Origin: Polaromonas sp. YR568
Lineage (GTDB): Bacteria; Pseudomonadota; Gammaproteobacteria; Burkholderiales; Burkholderiaceae_C
Assembly (NCBI RefSeq): GCF_900116715.1
Contig: NZ_FPBM01000002.1
Coordinates: 598,589-662,588, forward strand
DNA: 64,000 nucleotides
Reading direction: 5' to 3'
Positions 39,003-48,057 of this stretch are shown here, piece by piece. The notes below the pieces were generated by a model, which did no database searches, was not told the DNA's origin, and saw nothing but the letters and a program-made list of their open reading frames with translations. Every line of letters starts with the position of its first letter. The stretch's first letter is position 1. The translations under genes were made by a program, and so were the position numbers.

Positions 39003-42000
39003 GGGCCTTGCCTTCATTTCCTTCTTCTCCGGTGATGCCCGCCGCTTTGGCATGTTCGGAATACATCCTGTTCTGGCGCTCGCTGCCCTTGAAGAGGCCG
39101 CGGACCACCACAAAGAACACCGGGACAAAAATCACCGCGAGAGCCGTGCCGGTGATCATGCCGCCGATCACGCCGGTGCCGATGGCACGCTGGCTCGCAG
39201 AACCGGCGCCAGAGGCCAGCACCAGGGGCAGCACGCCCAGGCCGAAGGCCAGCGAAGTCATGACGATGGGGCGGAACCGCAGGTGGGCCGCAGCCAGCGC
39301 CGACTCGATCACGCCCTTGCCCTGCGCCTGCAGGTCTTTGGCGAACTCGATGATCAGAATCGCGTTCTTCGCTGAGAGGCCGATGATGGTGATCAGCCCC
39401 ACCTGGAAGTACACGTCATTCGCGTAGCCGCGGAACAAGGTGGCCAGCAGCACGCCGATCACGCCCAGCGGCACAACCAGAATCACCGCCAGCGGGATGC
39501 TCCAGCTTTCATACAACGCGGCCAGGCACAGGAACACCGCCAGGATGGCGAAGCCGTACAGCAAGGTGGCCTGAGCGCCGGCGAGTTTTTCTTCGCGGGA
39601 CTGGCCTGTCCACTCAAAGCCGAAGCCTTGCGGCAGTTGCGCGGCGAGCTTTTCCATCTCGGCCATGGCGGCGCCGGTGCTGTAGCCCGGTGCGGCGCTG
39701 CCGCCAATGCGCATCGCGGGGTAGCCGTTGTAGCGCACGGTCTGCATCGCGCCGGTGATCCATCGCGTCGTTGCGAATGCCGAGAGCGGCACGGGCTGGC
39801 CGCGGCTGTTGCTGGCGTTGAGCTTGAGCAGGTCGTCGGGCTGCATGCGTGCTGGCGCATCGGCCTGCACCACCACGCGCTGCAACCGCCCCTGGTTGGG
39901 GAAGTCGTTCACATAGCTGGAGCCCAGCGCGGTCGACAGGATGGAGTTGATCGAGTCAAACGGCACGCCCAGCGCGTTGGCCTTGTCACGGTCGATGTCG
40001 ATCTGCAGCTGCGGCGCGTCTTCCAGGCCGTCGGGCCGTACCTGCGTAATCACCTTGCTCTTGGACGCCATGCCCAGCAGCTGGTTGCGCGCATTGACGA
40101 GCGCCTGATGGCCCGCACCGGAGCGGTCTTGCAGCCGGAAGCTGAAGCCTGAAGCGGTGCCCAGTTCGGGAATCGGTGGTGGGCTGAGCGGGAAGATGAA
40201 CGCATCGCGAATGCCCATAAGCGCACCGAAAGCACGCCCCGCAAGAGCGCTGGCTGAATGCTCTTCGCCCTCGCGTTCATGCCAGTCCTTGAGCGTCACG
40301 AATGCCAACGCAGCATTTTGGCCCTGGCCCGAGAAGCTGAAACCGAGCACGCCGACCATGCTTTCGACTTCAGGCTGCTTGAGTATGAAACCTTCGACAT
40401 CCTGCATCACGGCCAGCGTGCGCTCGTAGGTCGCGCCCGGCGGCAGTTGCACGTTCACGATCAGGTTACCCTGGTCTTCGTTGGGCAGGAAGGATGTCGG
40501 CAGGCGCAGGTATACCACCGCCACGGCGCCGATGATGGCCGCGTAGATGATGAGATAGCGTGCCGCACGTTTGAGGATGCGGGCAACCATGCTTTCATAA
40601 CTCTTGGCCGTGCGCGAGAACCCGCGGTTGAACCAGCCGAAGAAGCCCTTCTTCTCATGATGGTGCCCCGCCTCAACCGGCTTGAGCAGCGTCGCGCACA
40701 ACGCCGGCGTGAGCGATAGCGCCATGAAGGCCGAGAACGCGATGGACGAAACCATCACGGCGGAAAACTGGCGGTAGATATTGCCGGTGGAGCCCGCAAA
40801 AAACGCCAGCGGCACGAACACGGAGATCAGCACCACCGTCACGCCGATGATGGCGCCCGAGATCTGCTGCATGGCCTTGCGTGTGGCCTCCAGCGGCGGC
40901 AGGCCTTCCTCGGTCATGATGCGCTCGACGTTTTCGACGACCACAATCGCATCGTCCACCACGATACCGATCACCAGCACCATGCCGAACATGGTCAGCA
41001 CGTTGATCGAAAAACCCAGCGCGAGCAGCGTGGCAAACGTGCCCAGCAGCGCGATAGGCACCACGATGGTCGGGATGATGGTGTAGCGCCAGTTCTGCAG
41101 GAACAGGAACATCACCAGGAACACCAGCGCCACTGCTTCAAACAGCGTCTCGGCCACCTGGGAGATCGAAATCTTGACGAAGCGCGAGCTGTCGTACGGA
41201 ATATTCCACTTCATGCCCTGGGGGAAGAAGCGTTCCAGCTCGGTCATCCTGTCGCGCACCGCCTTGGCCGAAGCCAGGGCATTGCCGCTGGGGGCAAGCT
41301 GCACACCGATACCGATGGCCTGCTTGCCGTTCAGGCGCGCCGATGTTCCGTAAGACTGCCCACCCAGCTCAATGCGCGCCACGTCTTTGAGGCGCACGGA
41401 GGAACCGTCGGTGTTGGCGCGCAGCACGATGTTGCCGAACTGCTCGACATTGGCGAGCTGGCCGTTGACTACCACAGTGGCTGCAATGCCCTGCCCCGCC
41501 ACGTTCGGGCGGTCGCCGATACTGCCGGCGGACACCTGCGCATTTTGTGCGCGGATGGCGTTGTTGACGTCGTTCGCCGACAGGCTGTAGCCCGTGAGCT
41601 TGGCAGGGTCCAGCCAGATGCGCATGGCGCGCTCGGTGCCGAAGAGCTGGGCCTGGCCGATGCCTTTGACACGCTGGATTTCGGGCACGACATTGCGCGA
41701 AGCGTAGTCACCGAGCGCGACCGGGTCGTGCGCGGGATTGTCGGACGACAGCATGATGAACAGCAGGAAGTTGGCGCGCGACTTGTCGACACGCACACCC
41801 TGCTGCGTCACGGCGGCGGGCAGGCGGGGTGCGGCGCGAGACAGCCGGTTTTGCACATCAACCTGGGCCAGATCGGCATTGGTGCCGGGTTCAAAGCTCA
41901 GCGTGATGCTGCCGGTGCCGTCAGCTTGCGCGACCGACTCCATGTAGATCAGGCCGGGCGAGCCGTTCATTTCGCGCTCGATCACCGACAGTACGCTGTC

Positions 42001-42174
42001 TTCGAGTGTCTGGGCAGAGGCGCCCGGATAAGCCGTGTTGACGACGATGGCGGGCGGCGCCACCGGTGGGTACTGCGCGACCGGCAGCTGCGTGATCGCC
42101 ACGCCGCCGACCACCAGGATGAACAAAGCAATCACCCAGGCAAAGATCGGCCGATCAATAAAAAACTTGGCCAT
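38995..42174 (-). CDS. acrB: RND multidrug efflux pump, inner-membrane subunit (AcrB/MexB type)
   Basis: A 1059-residue HAE1-type RND transporter that exports drugs with proton import. The N-terminus MAKFFIDRPIFAWVIALFIL and the porter-domain motif QVDVQNRLSRAAPRLPAAVT are typical. The proton-relay aspartate pair lies in GIVVDDAIVVVENVERIM. Length and twofold domain repeat match AcrB/MexB. It lies between the fusion-protein gene and the outer-membrane factor gene. Confidence 0.95.
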   Translation of the reverse strand: MAKFFIDRPIFAWVIALFILVVGGVAITQLPVAQYPPVAPPAIVVNTAYPGASAQTLEDSVLSVIEREMNGSPGLIYMESVAQADGTGSITLSFEPGTNADLAQVDVQNRLSRAAPRLPAAVTQQGVRVDKSRANFLLFIMLSSDNPAHDPVALGDYASRNVVPEIQRVKGIGQAQLFGTERAMRIWLDPAKLTGYSLSANDVNNAIRAQNAQVSAGSIGDRPNVAGQGIAATVVVNGQLANVEQFGNIVLRANTDGSSVRLKDVARIELGGQSYGTSARLNGKQAIGIGVQLAPSGNALASAKAVRDRMTELERFFPQGMKWNIPYDSSRFVKISISQVAETLFEAVALVFLVMFLFLQNWRYTIIPTIVVPIALLGTFATLLALGFSINVLTMFGMVLVIGIVVDDAIVVVENVERIMTEEGLPPLEATRKAMQQISGAIIGVTVVLISVFVPLAFFAGSTGNIYRQFSAVMVSSIAFSAFMALSLTPALCATLLKPVEAGHHHEKKGFFGWFNRGFSRTAKSYESMVARILKRAARYLIIYAAIIGAVAVVYLRLPTSFLPNEDQGNLIVNVQLPPGATYERTLAVMQDVEGFILKQPEVESMVGVLGFSFSGQGQNAALAFVTLKDWHEREGEEHSASALAGRAFGALMGIRDAFIFPLSPPPIPELGTASGFSFRLQDRSGAGHQALVNARNQLLGMASKSKVITQVRPDGLEDAPQLQIDIDRDKANALGVPFDSINSILSTALGSSYVNDFPNQGRLQRVVVQADAPARMQPDDLLKLNASNSRGQPVPLSAFATTRWITGAMQTVRYNGYPAMRIGGSAAPGYSTGAAMAEMEKLAAQLPQGFGFEWTGQSREEKLAGAQATLLYGFAILAVFLCLAALYESWSIPLAVILVVPLGVIGVLLATLFRGYANDVYFQVGLITIIGLSAKNAILIIEFAKDLQAQGKGVIESALAAAHLRFRPIVMTSLAFGLGVLPLVLASGAGSASQRAIGTGVIGGMITGTALAVIFVPVFFVVVRGLFKGSERQNRMYSEHAKAAGITGEEGNEGKAHD

Positions 42175-42186
42175 GTACTGGGCTCC

Positions 42187-43470
42187 TTACTTCGCTGCCG
42201 AGGATGCGGCGGAGGCGGCAGGCGCTGCGGCTTTGGCGGCGCCGGAGGCTGGCGCTGCCGCGGATGAAGCCGCGCCGGCGGGCGGGGTGGCTCCAGGCGG
42301 CTGCCATGGCACCGGCTTCACGGGAGCGCCCGGCTGCATCTTCTGGAAGCCATCCACGATGACCTGTTCGCCAGTCTTCAACCCATCGAGAACCACCCAC
42401 TGGTTGCCCTGGGCAGAACCAATCTTGATGTTGCGCGGGCTGACTTTGCCGTCGGCGGCTACCACCATGACGGAGTCGCCCTGGTTGGTGCGCGTGACAG
42501 CCTGCTGGGGCAAGGTGATGGCGTTGGTGGCTTGCGCCTGCTCCAGACGCACGCGCACATAGAGACCAGGCAGCAACTGACCGTTCGGGTTGGGAACTTC
42601 AGCGCGCAATGTCACCTGGCCGGTCGTGGAATCCACAGTCAGGTCGGAAAACAGCAGGCGCCCGGGTTTGGCATATTCGGTGCCGTCTTCGAGCACGATG
42701 CGCACGCTGGCGGCATCGGCGCCGCTGGCGCGCTTGAATTGCCCGCTTTCCATCGCGGCGCGCAGCTTCATCACATCTGTAGCGGACTGCGTGAAGTTGA
42801 CATACATCGGGTTGATCTGCTGGACCACCGCCAATTGCGTTGCCTCACCCTGCCCGACCAGCGCGCCTTCAGTAACCAATGCACGGCCGATACGGCCGGA
42901 GATGGGGGACGTCACGGCGGCATAACCGAGGTTGATGCTGGCGGTCTGCACATTGGCCTTGCCGACTGCAACGTCGGCTTCAGCCTGCTTTTGGGCCGCG
43001 ACGGCGTTCGCGTATTCCTGTTTGCTGATGGCGTTGGCTTCAACCAGCGGCTTGTAGCGTTCAGCCAGAGCGGTGGCTTGGGCCAGATTGGCTTCGGCGC
43101 GGGCCTGGCCTGCTTTTGCACTGGCGGCGGCTGCCGCATAAGGCGCGGAGTCGATGGTGAAGAGCGCCTGGCCCTCTTTCACATCACTCCCCTCACGGAA
43201 CAAGCGTTTTTGCAGAATGCCGGCCGCGCGCGCCCGTACCTGTGCGACACGTGATGCCTCAAGACGGCCTGGCAGTTCAGTAACCAATCCGACATCGCCT
43301 TGCGTTACCGTGACCACGCCCACTTGCGGCGGAGGCGGCGCACCGCCGCCTTGTGCGTCGCCCTTGCCGCAGCCGGCAAGCAGCAATGACAGCGTAGCCA
43401 CTGCAACGAGGGTGTGGTGAAACGCAAATTTGGGGGTTATCAATGAATGGACAACGCGAGACTTGGGCAT
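42187..43470 (-). CDS. acrA: RND efflux periplasmic membrane-fusion lipoprotein (AcrA/MexA type)
   Basis: A 427-residue adaptor with a lipobox signal peptide (LSLLLAGC, C34). It has the biotinyl-lipoyl-like halves LPGRLEASRVAQVRARAAGI and YAAVTSPISGRIGRALVTEG, separated by an alpha-hairpin. The C-terminal ~50 residues are an Ala/Pro-rich low-complexity tail. It is the first gene of the pump operon and is divergent from the acrR-type gene across a conserved operator. Confidence 0.93.
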   Translation of the reverse strand: MPKSRVVHSLITPKFAFHHTLVAVATLSLLLAGCGKGDAQGGGAPPPPQVGVVTVTQGDVGLVTELPGRLEASRVAQVRARAAGILQKRLFREGSDVKEGQALFTIDSAPYAAAAASAKAGQARAEANLAQATALAERYKPLVEANAISKQEYANAVAAQKQAEADVAVGKANVQTASINLGYAAVTSPISGRIGRALVTEGALVGQGEATQLAVVQQINPMYVNFTQSATDVMKLRAAMESGQFKRASGADAASVRIVLEDGTEYAKPGRLLFSDLTVDSTTGQVTLRAEVPNPNGQLLPGLYVRVRLEQAQATNAITLPQQAVTRTNQGDSVMVVAADGKVSPRNIKIGSAQGNQWVVLDGLKTGEQVIVDGFQKMQPGAPVKPVPWQPPGATPPAGAASSAAAPASGAAKAAAPAASAASSAAK

Positions 43471-43586
43471 GCTGTTCCTCGAATTATTTGGAAAAAAGTG
43501 CGAAAGCAGAACGCAAAGCTGGCGGCCCGGGCAAAGCACGGCCACCGAAAACAAAAAGAATAAGGGTTTTTGCGAGTGTTATAGTT

Positions 43587-43610
43587 TACATACATTTGTG
43601 AATGTATAAC
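43587..43610. promoter_or_regulatory. AcrR-type operator between acrA and the TetR repressor gene
   Basis: ATACATT-TGTG-AATGTAT is a perfect inverted repeat with 7-base arms. From memory, the first 21 bases of this 24-base site equal the Escherichia coli AcrR operator upstream of acrAB. It lies within the divergent promoter region and close to TTTACA at 43585-43590, so repression of both genes is expected. Confidence 0.8.
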
Positions 43611-43644
43611 GACAACCAGAAAAATTGCATTCAGGAGACCCCAC

Positions 43645-44328
43645 TTGGCCCGTCGAACCAAAGAAGAAGCGCTGGCAACACGCCACAAGCTGCTGGATGC
43701 GGCCGAGCACCTGTTTCAGGTGCAGGGGGTGTCGCGTACCAGCCTGCAGGACATCGCCCGGCGCGCCGGGGCCACACGTGGCGCGGTGTACTGGCATTTC
43801 AAGGACAAGGCAGATCTCTTCAACGCGATGATGGAGCGGGTCACGCTTCCCCTGGAAGAGTCGTTCAACCACGAAAACAAGCTGCATGAAAACCTGGGCG
43901 AATCGCAGCTCAATGCGATCGAGAGAATTCGGCACTCCACTGTCAATGCCCTGCACCAGATCGTGACCGACGCCCAGACACGGCGGGTCTTCGAAGTCGC
44001 CACCCAAAAAGTGGAATATGTCGAAGAACTCCAGGCGGTGCGCCTTCGCCATCTCACCGTGCGCAAAGGCTTTCTGGACCGCATCCAGCAAGGCATGGAA
44101 ACCGCCGCAGCCCAGATGAATCTGAAATTGCCCGTTTCAGCATCGACGGCCGCGCAAGGATTGCACGCGCTCATCGATGGACTGATTCAAAACTGGCTGC
44201 TTGACCCGGAAGCTTTCGATTTGCTGGAAGTCGGCCAGTGCGCCATCGACGTTTACCTGCGAGGCATGGGATTTCCGGGTGACCAGCAAGCCGTAGCCGC
44301 TTGCGCAGGGCCCGCCCAGGCTGTTTAG
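43645..44328 (+). CDS. acrR: TetR family efflux repressor (AcrR/TtgR type)
   Basis: A 227-residue repressor. The helix-turn-helix TSLQDIARRAGATRGAVYWH, followed by FKDKADLFNAMMERV, is near-identical in layout to AcrR and TtgR. The C-terminal domain is the AcrR-type ligand pocket. The start is a TTG (43645) with AGGAG 8 bases upstream; it gives MARRTKEEALATRHKLLDAA, the family's usual N-terminus. It should repress acrAB-oprM and itself through the adjacent operator. Its 3' end overlaps the convergent gene by 4 bases. Confidence 0.9.
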   Translation: MARRTKEEALATRHKLLDAAEHLFQVQGVSRTSLQDIARRAGATRGAVYWHFKDKADLFNAMMERVTLPLEESFNHENKLHENLGESQLNAIERIRHSTVNALHQIVTDAQTRRVFEVATQKVEYVEELQAVRLRHLTVRKGFLDRIQQGMETAAAQMNLKLPVSASTAAQGLHALIDGLIQNWLLDPEAFDLLEVGQCAIDVYLRGMGFPGDQQAVAACAGPAQAV

Positions 44329-44957
44329 TGCAGGTGCCGCGGCTTGCGGCCGCCGCCATGGCCCGAGCCCCCCTGCGGCCCGCCCAAGCCTCGTGGCGGC
44401 TTGCCTAGCTGCATGGAGTTCACCAGCGCATCAAAACGTTGCTCAAAGAGCTTGTCGACCGCTGCAACCACTTCACCAAGTTCGGAGCCGTCAAAGTGGC
44501 GCTCCATCAGGCCGATCATGTCTTGCACCAGCAGGTCGCGCTGCACCTGCATGATGGCCGCCGGCGTTGGGCCGACAAAATACATAGCGAAGTCGTCACG
44601 CGCCTCTTCTTCGTCGGCGCCCTCTTCTTCGTCAAAGTCGGAGTCGTAAAACGTCACCTCGATAGGTGCGCCGGCTTCTGCGAGATCGTTAAGGCCCATG
44701 CACATCTCGTCCAGCGCCTGGCGGAAGTCTTCGTCGCCCGGAACTGTCCAGCACATCTGCAGCAAGTGTTTGTTCGCATCAAAACGGATGCCCGGCTCTT
44801 CTTCATACGCACTGGCAGCGCCCGCAGCCAAAGACTTGGAGCCCGCGTACTTCCACAAAGGTTTGAGAGCCTCCTGCAGCTGCTCAAAGCTGACGTCGGG
44901 CCGCAAAGGCACTTCGCCGTGGACGTGGATTTCAAAAGGTGTGTTGTAGCGGGACAT
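44325..44957 (-). CDS. Conserved Burkholderiales protein of unknown function (possibly DUF6806)
   Basis: A 210-residue soluble protein beginning MSRYNTPFEIHVHGEVPLRP. It has an acidic central patch (DSDFDEEEGADEEEARDDFA) and a Gly/Arg/His-rich C-terminal tail (GGPQGGSGHGGGRKPRHLH). I recall a similar protein in related bacteria named DUF6806, but I cannot confirm this. No catalytic motif is evident. The tail could bind metal or nucleic acid, which is speculation. It is followed upstream by the tRNA cluster on the same strand. Confidence 0.7.
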   Translation of the reverse strand: MSRYNTPFEIHVHGEVPLRPDVSFEQLQEALKPLWKYAGSKSLAAGAASAYEEEPGIRFDANKHLLQMCWTVPGDEDFRQALDEMCMGLNDLAEAGAPIEVTFYDSDFDEEEGADEEEARDDFAMYFVGPTPAAIMQVQRDLLVQDMIGLMERHFDGSELGEVVAAVDKLFEQRFDALVNSMQLGKPPRGLGGPQGGSGHGGGRKPRHLH

Positions 44958-45016
44958 GATGGAATTTATCTTACCCAGTTTTCAAAGGCGCGCCAGGGGC
45001 ATGGGTGAGCCGGCAG

Positions 45017-45109
45017 TGGTGCCTGAGACCGGAATCGAACCGGTACGCCCGCTATTCACGAAGCGGCGGATTTTAAGTCCGCTGTGTCTACCTATTTCAC
45101 CACTCAGGC
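45017..45109 (-). tRNA. tRNA-Leu (anticodon UAA)
   Basis: On the minus strand GCCTGAG pairs with CTCAGGC and the encoded ACCA end follows. The anticodon arm GCGGA-CTTAAAA-TCCGC gives UAA. A long variable arm and a TTCGATT T-loop complete a class II leucine tRNA. Confidence 0.96.
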
Positions 45110-45201
45110 TCAAGCTCTTTATACAAACGCTGTATTCGAACCAAACAGCGTATTGTCAAACAAAAAAGCCCCATGGCTGGGGCTTATGACAACTGGCTTG
45201 A

Positions 45202-45275
45202 TGGAGGCGCGGCCCGGAGTCGAACCGGGCTAGCCGGATTTGCAATCCGGTACATAACCGCTTTGTTACCGCGCC
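45202..45275 (-). tRNA. tRNA-Cys (anticodon GCA)
   Basis: The acceptor stem GGCGCGG/CCGCGCC, anticodon loop TTGCAAA and T-loop TTCGACT are complete, with an encoded TCCA end. It lies between tRNA-Gly and tRNA-Leu and probably shares their transcript. Confidence 0.96.
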
Positions 45276-45371
45276 GTATTCTGTCTGCCCCGGCAAAGCT
45301 CAATAGCTTTACCGGTGTTCAACGAAACTCCAATGAAAAAGGACAGCATTTTGAAGTGCTGCCCTTTGAAT

Positions 45372-45447
45372 TGGAGCGGGAGAAGAGTCTCGAACTCTCG
45401 ACCTCAACCTTGGCAAGGTTGCGCTCTACCAACTGAGCTACTCCCGC
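45372..45447 (-). tRNA. tRNA-Gly (anticodon GCC)
   Basis: The acceptor stem GCGGGAG/CTCCCGC, anticodon loop TTGCCAA and T-loop TTCGAGA are complete, with an encoded TCCA end. It is the first of three tandem tRNAs on the minus strand. Confidence 0.96.
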
Positions 45448-45512
45448 GATTACAGCCTCAAATTATAGCTTAACTTTTCGGCCTTTTCCAGAACTTCGAA
45501 AAAACTTCTGAA

Positions 45513-47942
45513 TTAATGCTTCACCGTGCCGGCAGCTTCCGCTGGTGGCACCACTGCGGCAGCCGCAGCAACGGCTGCTTCTTCATCGGTAAGAGGAACG
45601 GGCTGGCGCTCAAGTGCGACCTGCAGAACCTGGTCTATCCACTTCACCGGCACGATCTCCAGACCGCTCTTGACGTTGTCGGGGATCTCCTGCAAGTCCT
45701 TGGCATTTTCTTCAGGGATCAGCACCGTCTTGATGCCGCCGCGCAAAGCCGCCAGCAATTTCTCTTTCAGCCCGCCGATGGCCGTCACTTCGCCGCGCAG
45801 CGTGATCTCGCCTGTCATGGCGACGTCACCGCGCACCGGAATACCGGTCAATGCGGAAACAAAAGCAGTCGTCATCGCGGCGCCGGCGCTCGGGCCGTCC
45901 TTGGGCGTTGCGCCATCGGGCACGTGAATGTGGATGTCGCGCTTCTCGAACATCTCGTCCTTGATGCCCAACACCTTGGCACGGCTGCGCACCACCGTGC
46001 GTGCAGCTTCGACGGACTCCTTCATGACGTCGCCCAGCGAACCCGTCCGCGTGATCACGCCCTTGCCGGGCATCATGGCGGCTTCAATCGTCAGCAGGTC
46101 GCCGCCGACTTCCGTCCATGCAAGGCCCACCACCTGGCCGACCTGGTTTTGCTGCTCGGCCCGGCCGTAGTTGAACTTGCGCACGCCCAGGTACTCATTG
46201 AGGTTGTCCGGCGTGACGACGACCTTGGGCGTCATCTTCTTGAGCTGGATTCCCTTGATGACCTTGCGGCAGATCTTGGAGAGTTCGCGCTCCAGCGAGC
46301 GCACGCCGGCTTCACGCGTGTAGTAGCGCACGATGTCGCGCACGGCCTGCTCCTGAACTTCGAGTTCGCCTTCCTTCACGCCGTTGTTCTTGACCTGCTT
46401 GGGCAGCAGGTAGCGCATGGCAATGCTGGTTTTTTCGTCTTCCGTATAGCCGGAAAGCCGAATGACTTCCATGCGGTCCAGCAGGGCCGGCGGGATATTC
46501 ATCGAGTTCGATGTGGCCACGAACATCACGTCGCTCAGGTCGAAGTCGACCTCAACATAGTGATCACCAAAGGTGTGGTTCTGCTCAGGGTCCAGCACCT
46601 CCAGCAACGCGCTGGATGGGTCACCACGGAAATCCGTACCCAGCTTGTCGATTTCATCGAGCAGGAAAAGCGGATTGCGGGTGCCGGCCTTGGTCAGGCT
46701 TTGCAAAACCTTGCCGGGCAACGCGCCGATGTAAGTGCGGCGATGGCCGCGAATTTCCGCTTCGTCCCGCATACCGCCCAACGCCATGCGAACGTACTTG
46801 CGCCCGGTCGCCTTGGCGATCGACTGGCCCAGAGAGGTCTTGCCCACACCGGGCGGCCCCACGAGGCACAGGATAGGCGCCTTGAGCTTGTCGACGCGCT
46901 GTTGCACCGCGAGGTATTCAACAATGCGGTCCTTGACTTTCTCCAGGCCGTAGTGGTCTTCATTGAGCACGTTCTCGGCGTTGCCCAGGTCGTGCTTGAT
47001 CTTGGTCTTCTTGCTCCACGGCAGGCCGGTGAGCACGTCGATGTAGGTGCGCACCACGGTCGCCTCGGCAGACATGGGTGACATGAGCTTGAGCTTCTTG
47101 AGCTCGCTCTCGGCCTTTTTACGGGCCTCTTGCGGCATCTTGGCCGACTTGATCTTTTTCTCGATCTCTTCGATGTCCGCGCCTTCTTCGCCCTCGCCCA
47201 GCTCCTTCTGGATGGCTTTCACCTGCTCATTGAGGTAGAAGTCGCGCTGGTTTTTCTCCATCTGGCGCTTGACGCGGCCACGGATTTTCTTGTCGACGTT
47301 GAGGATGTCGACTTCACGCTCGAGCTGCTCATAAAGGTTCTCAAGCCGCGCCTTGACGTTATCAAGGTCTAGGATGACCTGCTTCGCATCCAGCTTGAGC
47401 GGCAAGTGCGCTGCGATCGTGTCGGCCAGGCGCCCGGCATCGTCGATGCTGGAAATCGAAGTGAGGATTTCTGGCGGGATTTTTTTGTTGAGTTTGACGT
47501 AGTGGTCAAACTGCTGCATCACGGCGCGGCGCAATGCTTCGATTTCGCTGGTCTTGTCACCGGCGATCACAACAACCGTTTCAACCGGTGTGACGTTGGC
47601 CGTGAAGTGCTGCTCGCCCTCTTCAATCTTGTTGACGGTGGCGCGCTGTTGCCCTTCCACCAGCACCTTCACGGTGCCGTCAGGCAGCTTGAGCAATTGC
47701 AGGATGGTGGCGACACAGCCGACTTCGAACATGTCCTCGACCGAAGGCTCGTCTTTGGCGGCGGCCTTTTGCGCCACCAGCATGATGCGGCGTTCGGCTT
47801 CCATGGCCGACTCCAGCGCCTTGATGCTCTTGGGGCGGCCCACAAAAAGCGGGATCACCATGTGCGGAAAGACCACCACGTCCCGCAGAGGCAGGAGAGG
47901 AAGGTCGATGGGGGTGGAAGGCAATGAAGTTTGTCCGGACAT
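45513..47942 (-). CDS. lon: ATP-dependent protease Lon
   Basis: An 809-residue Lon protease that degrades damaged and regulatory proteins in the cytoplasm. It has the N-terminal substrate domain (LPLLPLRDVVVFPHMVIPLF), Walker A (CLVGPPGVGKTSLGQS) and Walker B (LFLLDEIDKLG). The serine-lysine protease domain shows GATPKDGPSAGAAMTTAFVS (catalytic serine) and TLRGEVTAIGGLKEKLLAA (catalytic lysine). Start 47942 gives MSGQTSLPSTPIDLPLLPLR. It follows clpX after 115 bases without an evident terminator. Confidence 0.97.
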   Translation of the reverse strand: MSGQTSLPSTPIDLPLLPLRDVVVFPHMVIPLFVGRPKSIKALESAMEAERRIMLVAQKAAAKDEPSVEDMFEVGCVATILQLLKLPDGTVKVLVEGQQRATVNKIEEGEQHFTANVTPVETVVVIAGDKTSEIEALRRAVMQQFDHYVKLNKKIPPEILTSISSIDDAGRLADTIAAHLPLKLDAKQVILDLDNVKARLENLYEQLEREVDILNVDKKIRGRVKRQMEKNQRDFYLNEQVKAIQKELGEGEEGADIEEIEKKIKSAKMPQEARKKAESELKKLKLMSPMSAEATVVRTYIDVLTGLPWSKKTKIKHDLGNAENVLNEDHYGLEKVKDRIVEYLAVQQRVDKLKAPILCLVGPPGVGKTSLGQSIAKATGRKYVRMALGGMRDEAEIRGHRRTYIGALPGKVLQSLTKAGTRNPLFLLDEIDKLGTDFRGDPSSALLEVLDPEQNHTFGDHYVEVDFDLSDVMFVATSNSMNIPPALLDRMEVIRLSGYTEDEKTSIAMRYLLPKQVKNNGVKEGELEVQEQAVRDIVRYYTREAGVRSLERELSKICRKVIKGIQLKKMTPKVVVTPDNLNEYLGVRKFNYGRAEQQNQVGQVVGLAWTEVGGDLLTIEAAMMPGKGVITRTGSLGDVMKESVEAARTVVRSRAKVLGIKDEMFEKRDIHIHVPDGATPKDGPSAGAAMTTAFVSALTGIPVRGDVAMTGEITLRGEVTAIGGLKEKLLAALRGGIKTVLIPEENAKDLQEIPDNVKSGLEIVPVKWIDQVLQVALERQPVPLTDEEAAVAAAAAVVPPAEAAGTVKH

Positions 47943-48057
47943 ATAAACCTTAAACGTTAGCCGTGGCGGCCAGTTGCGTGGCCCGGCGAAACACAATCAA
48001 CCCAGACATGGGGCGCAGGGGAGCGCTTTTCAAGCATTCCGGCCAGCCTTTGGGTAT

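Noticed and set aside
45516..47081. A 521-codon frame opposite lon
   Set aside because: Lon is unmistakable on the minus strand, and the opposite frame has no family motifs.
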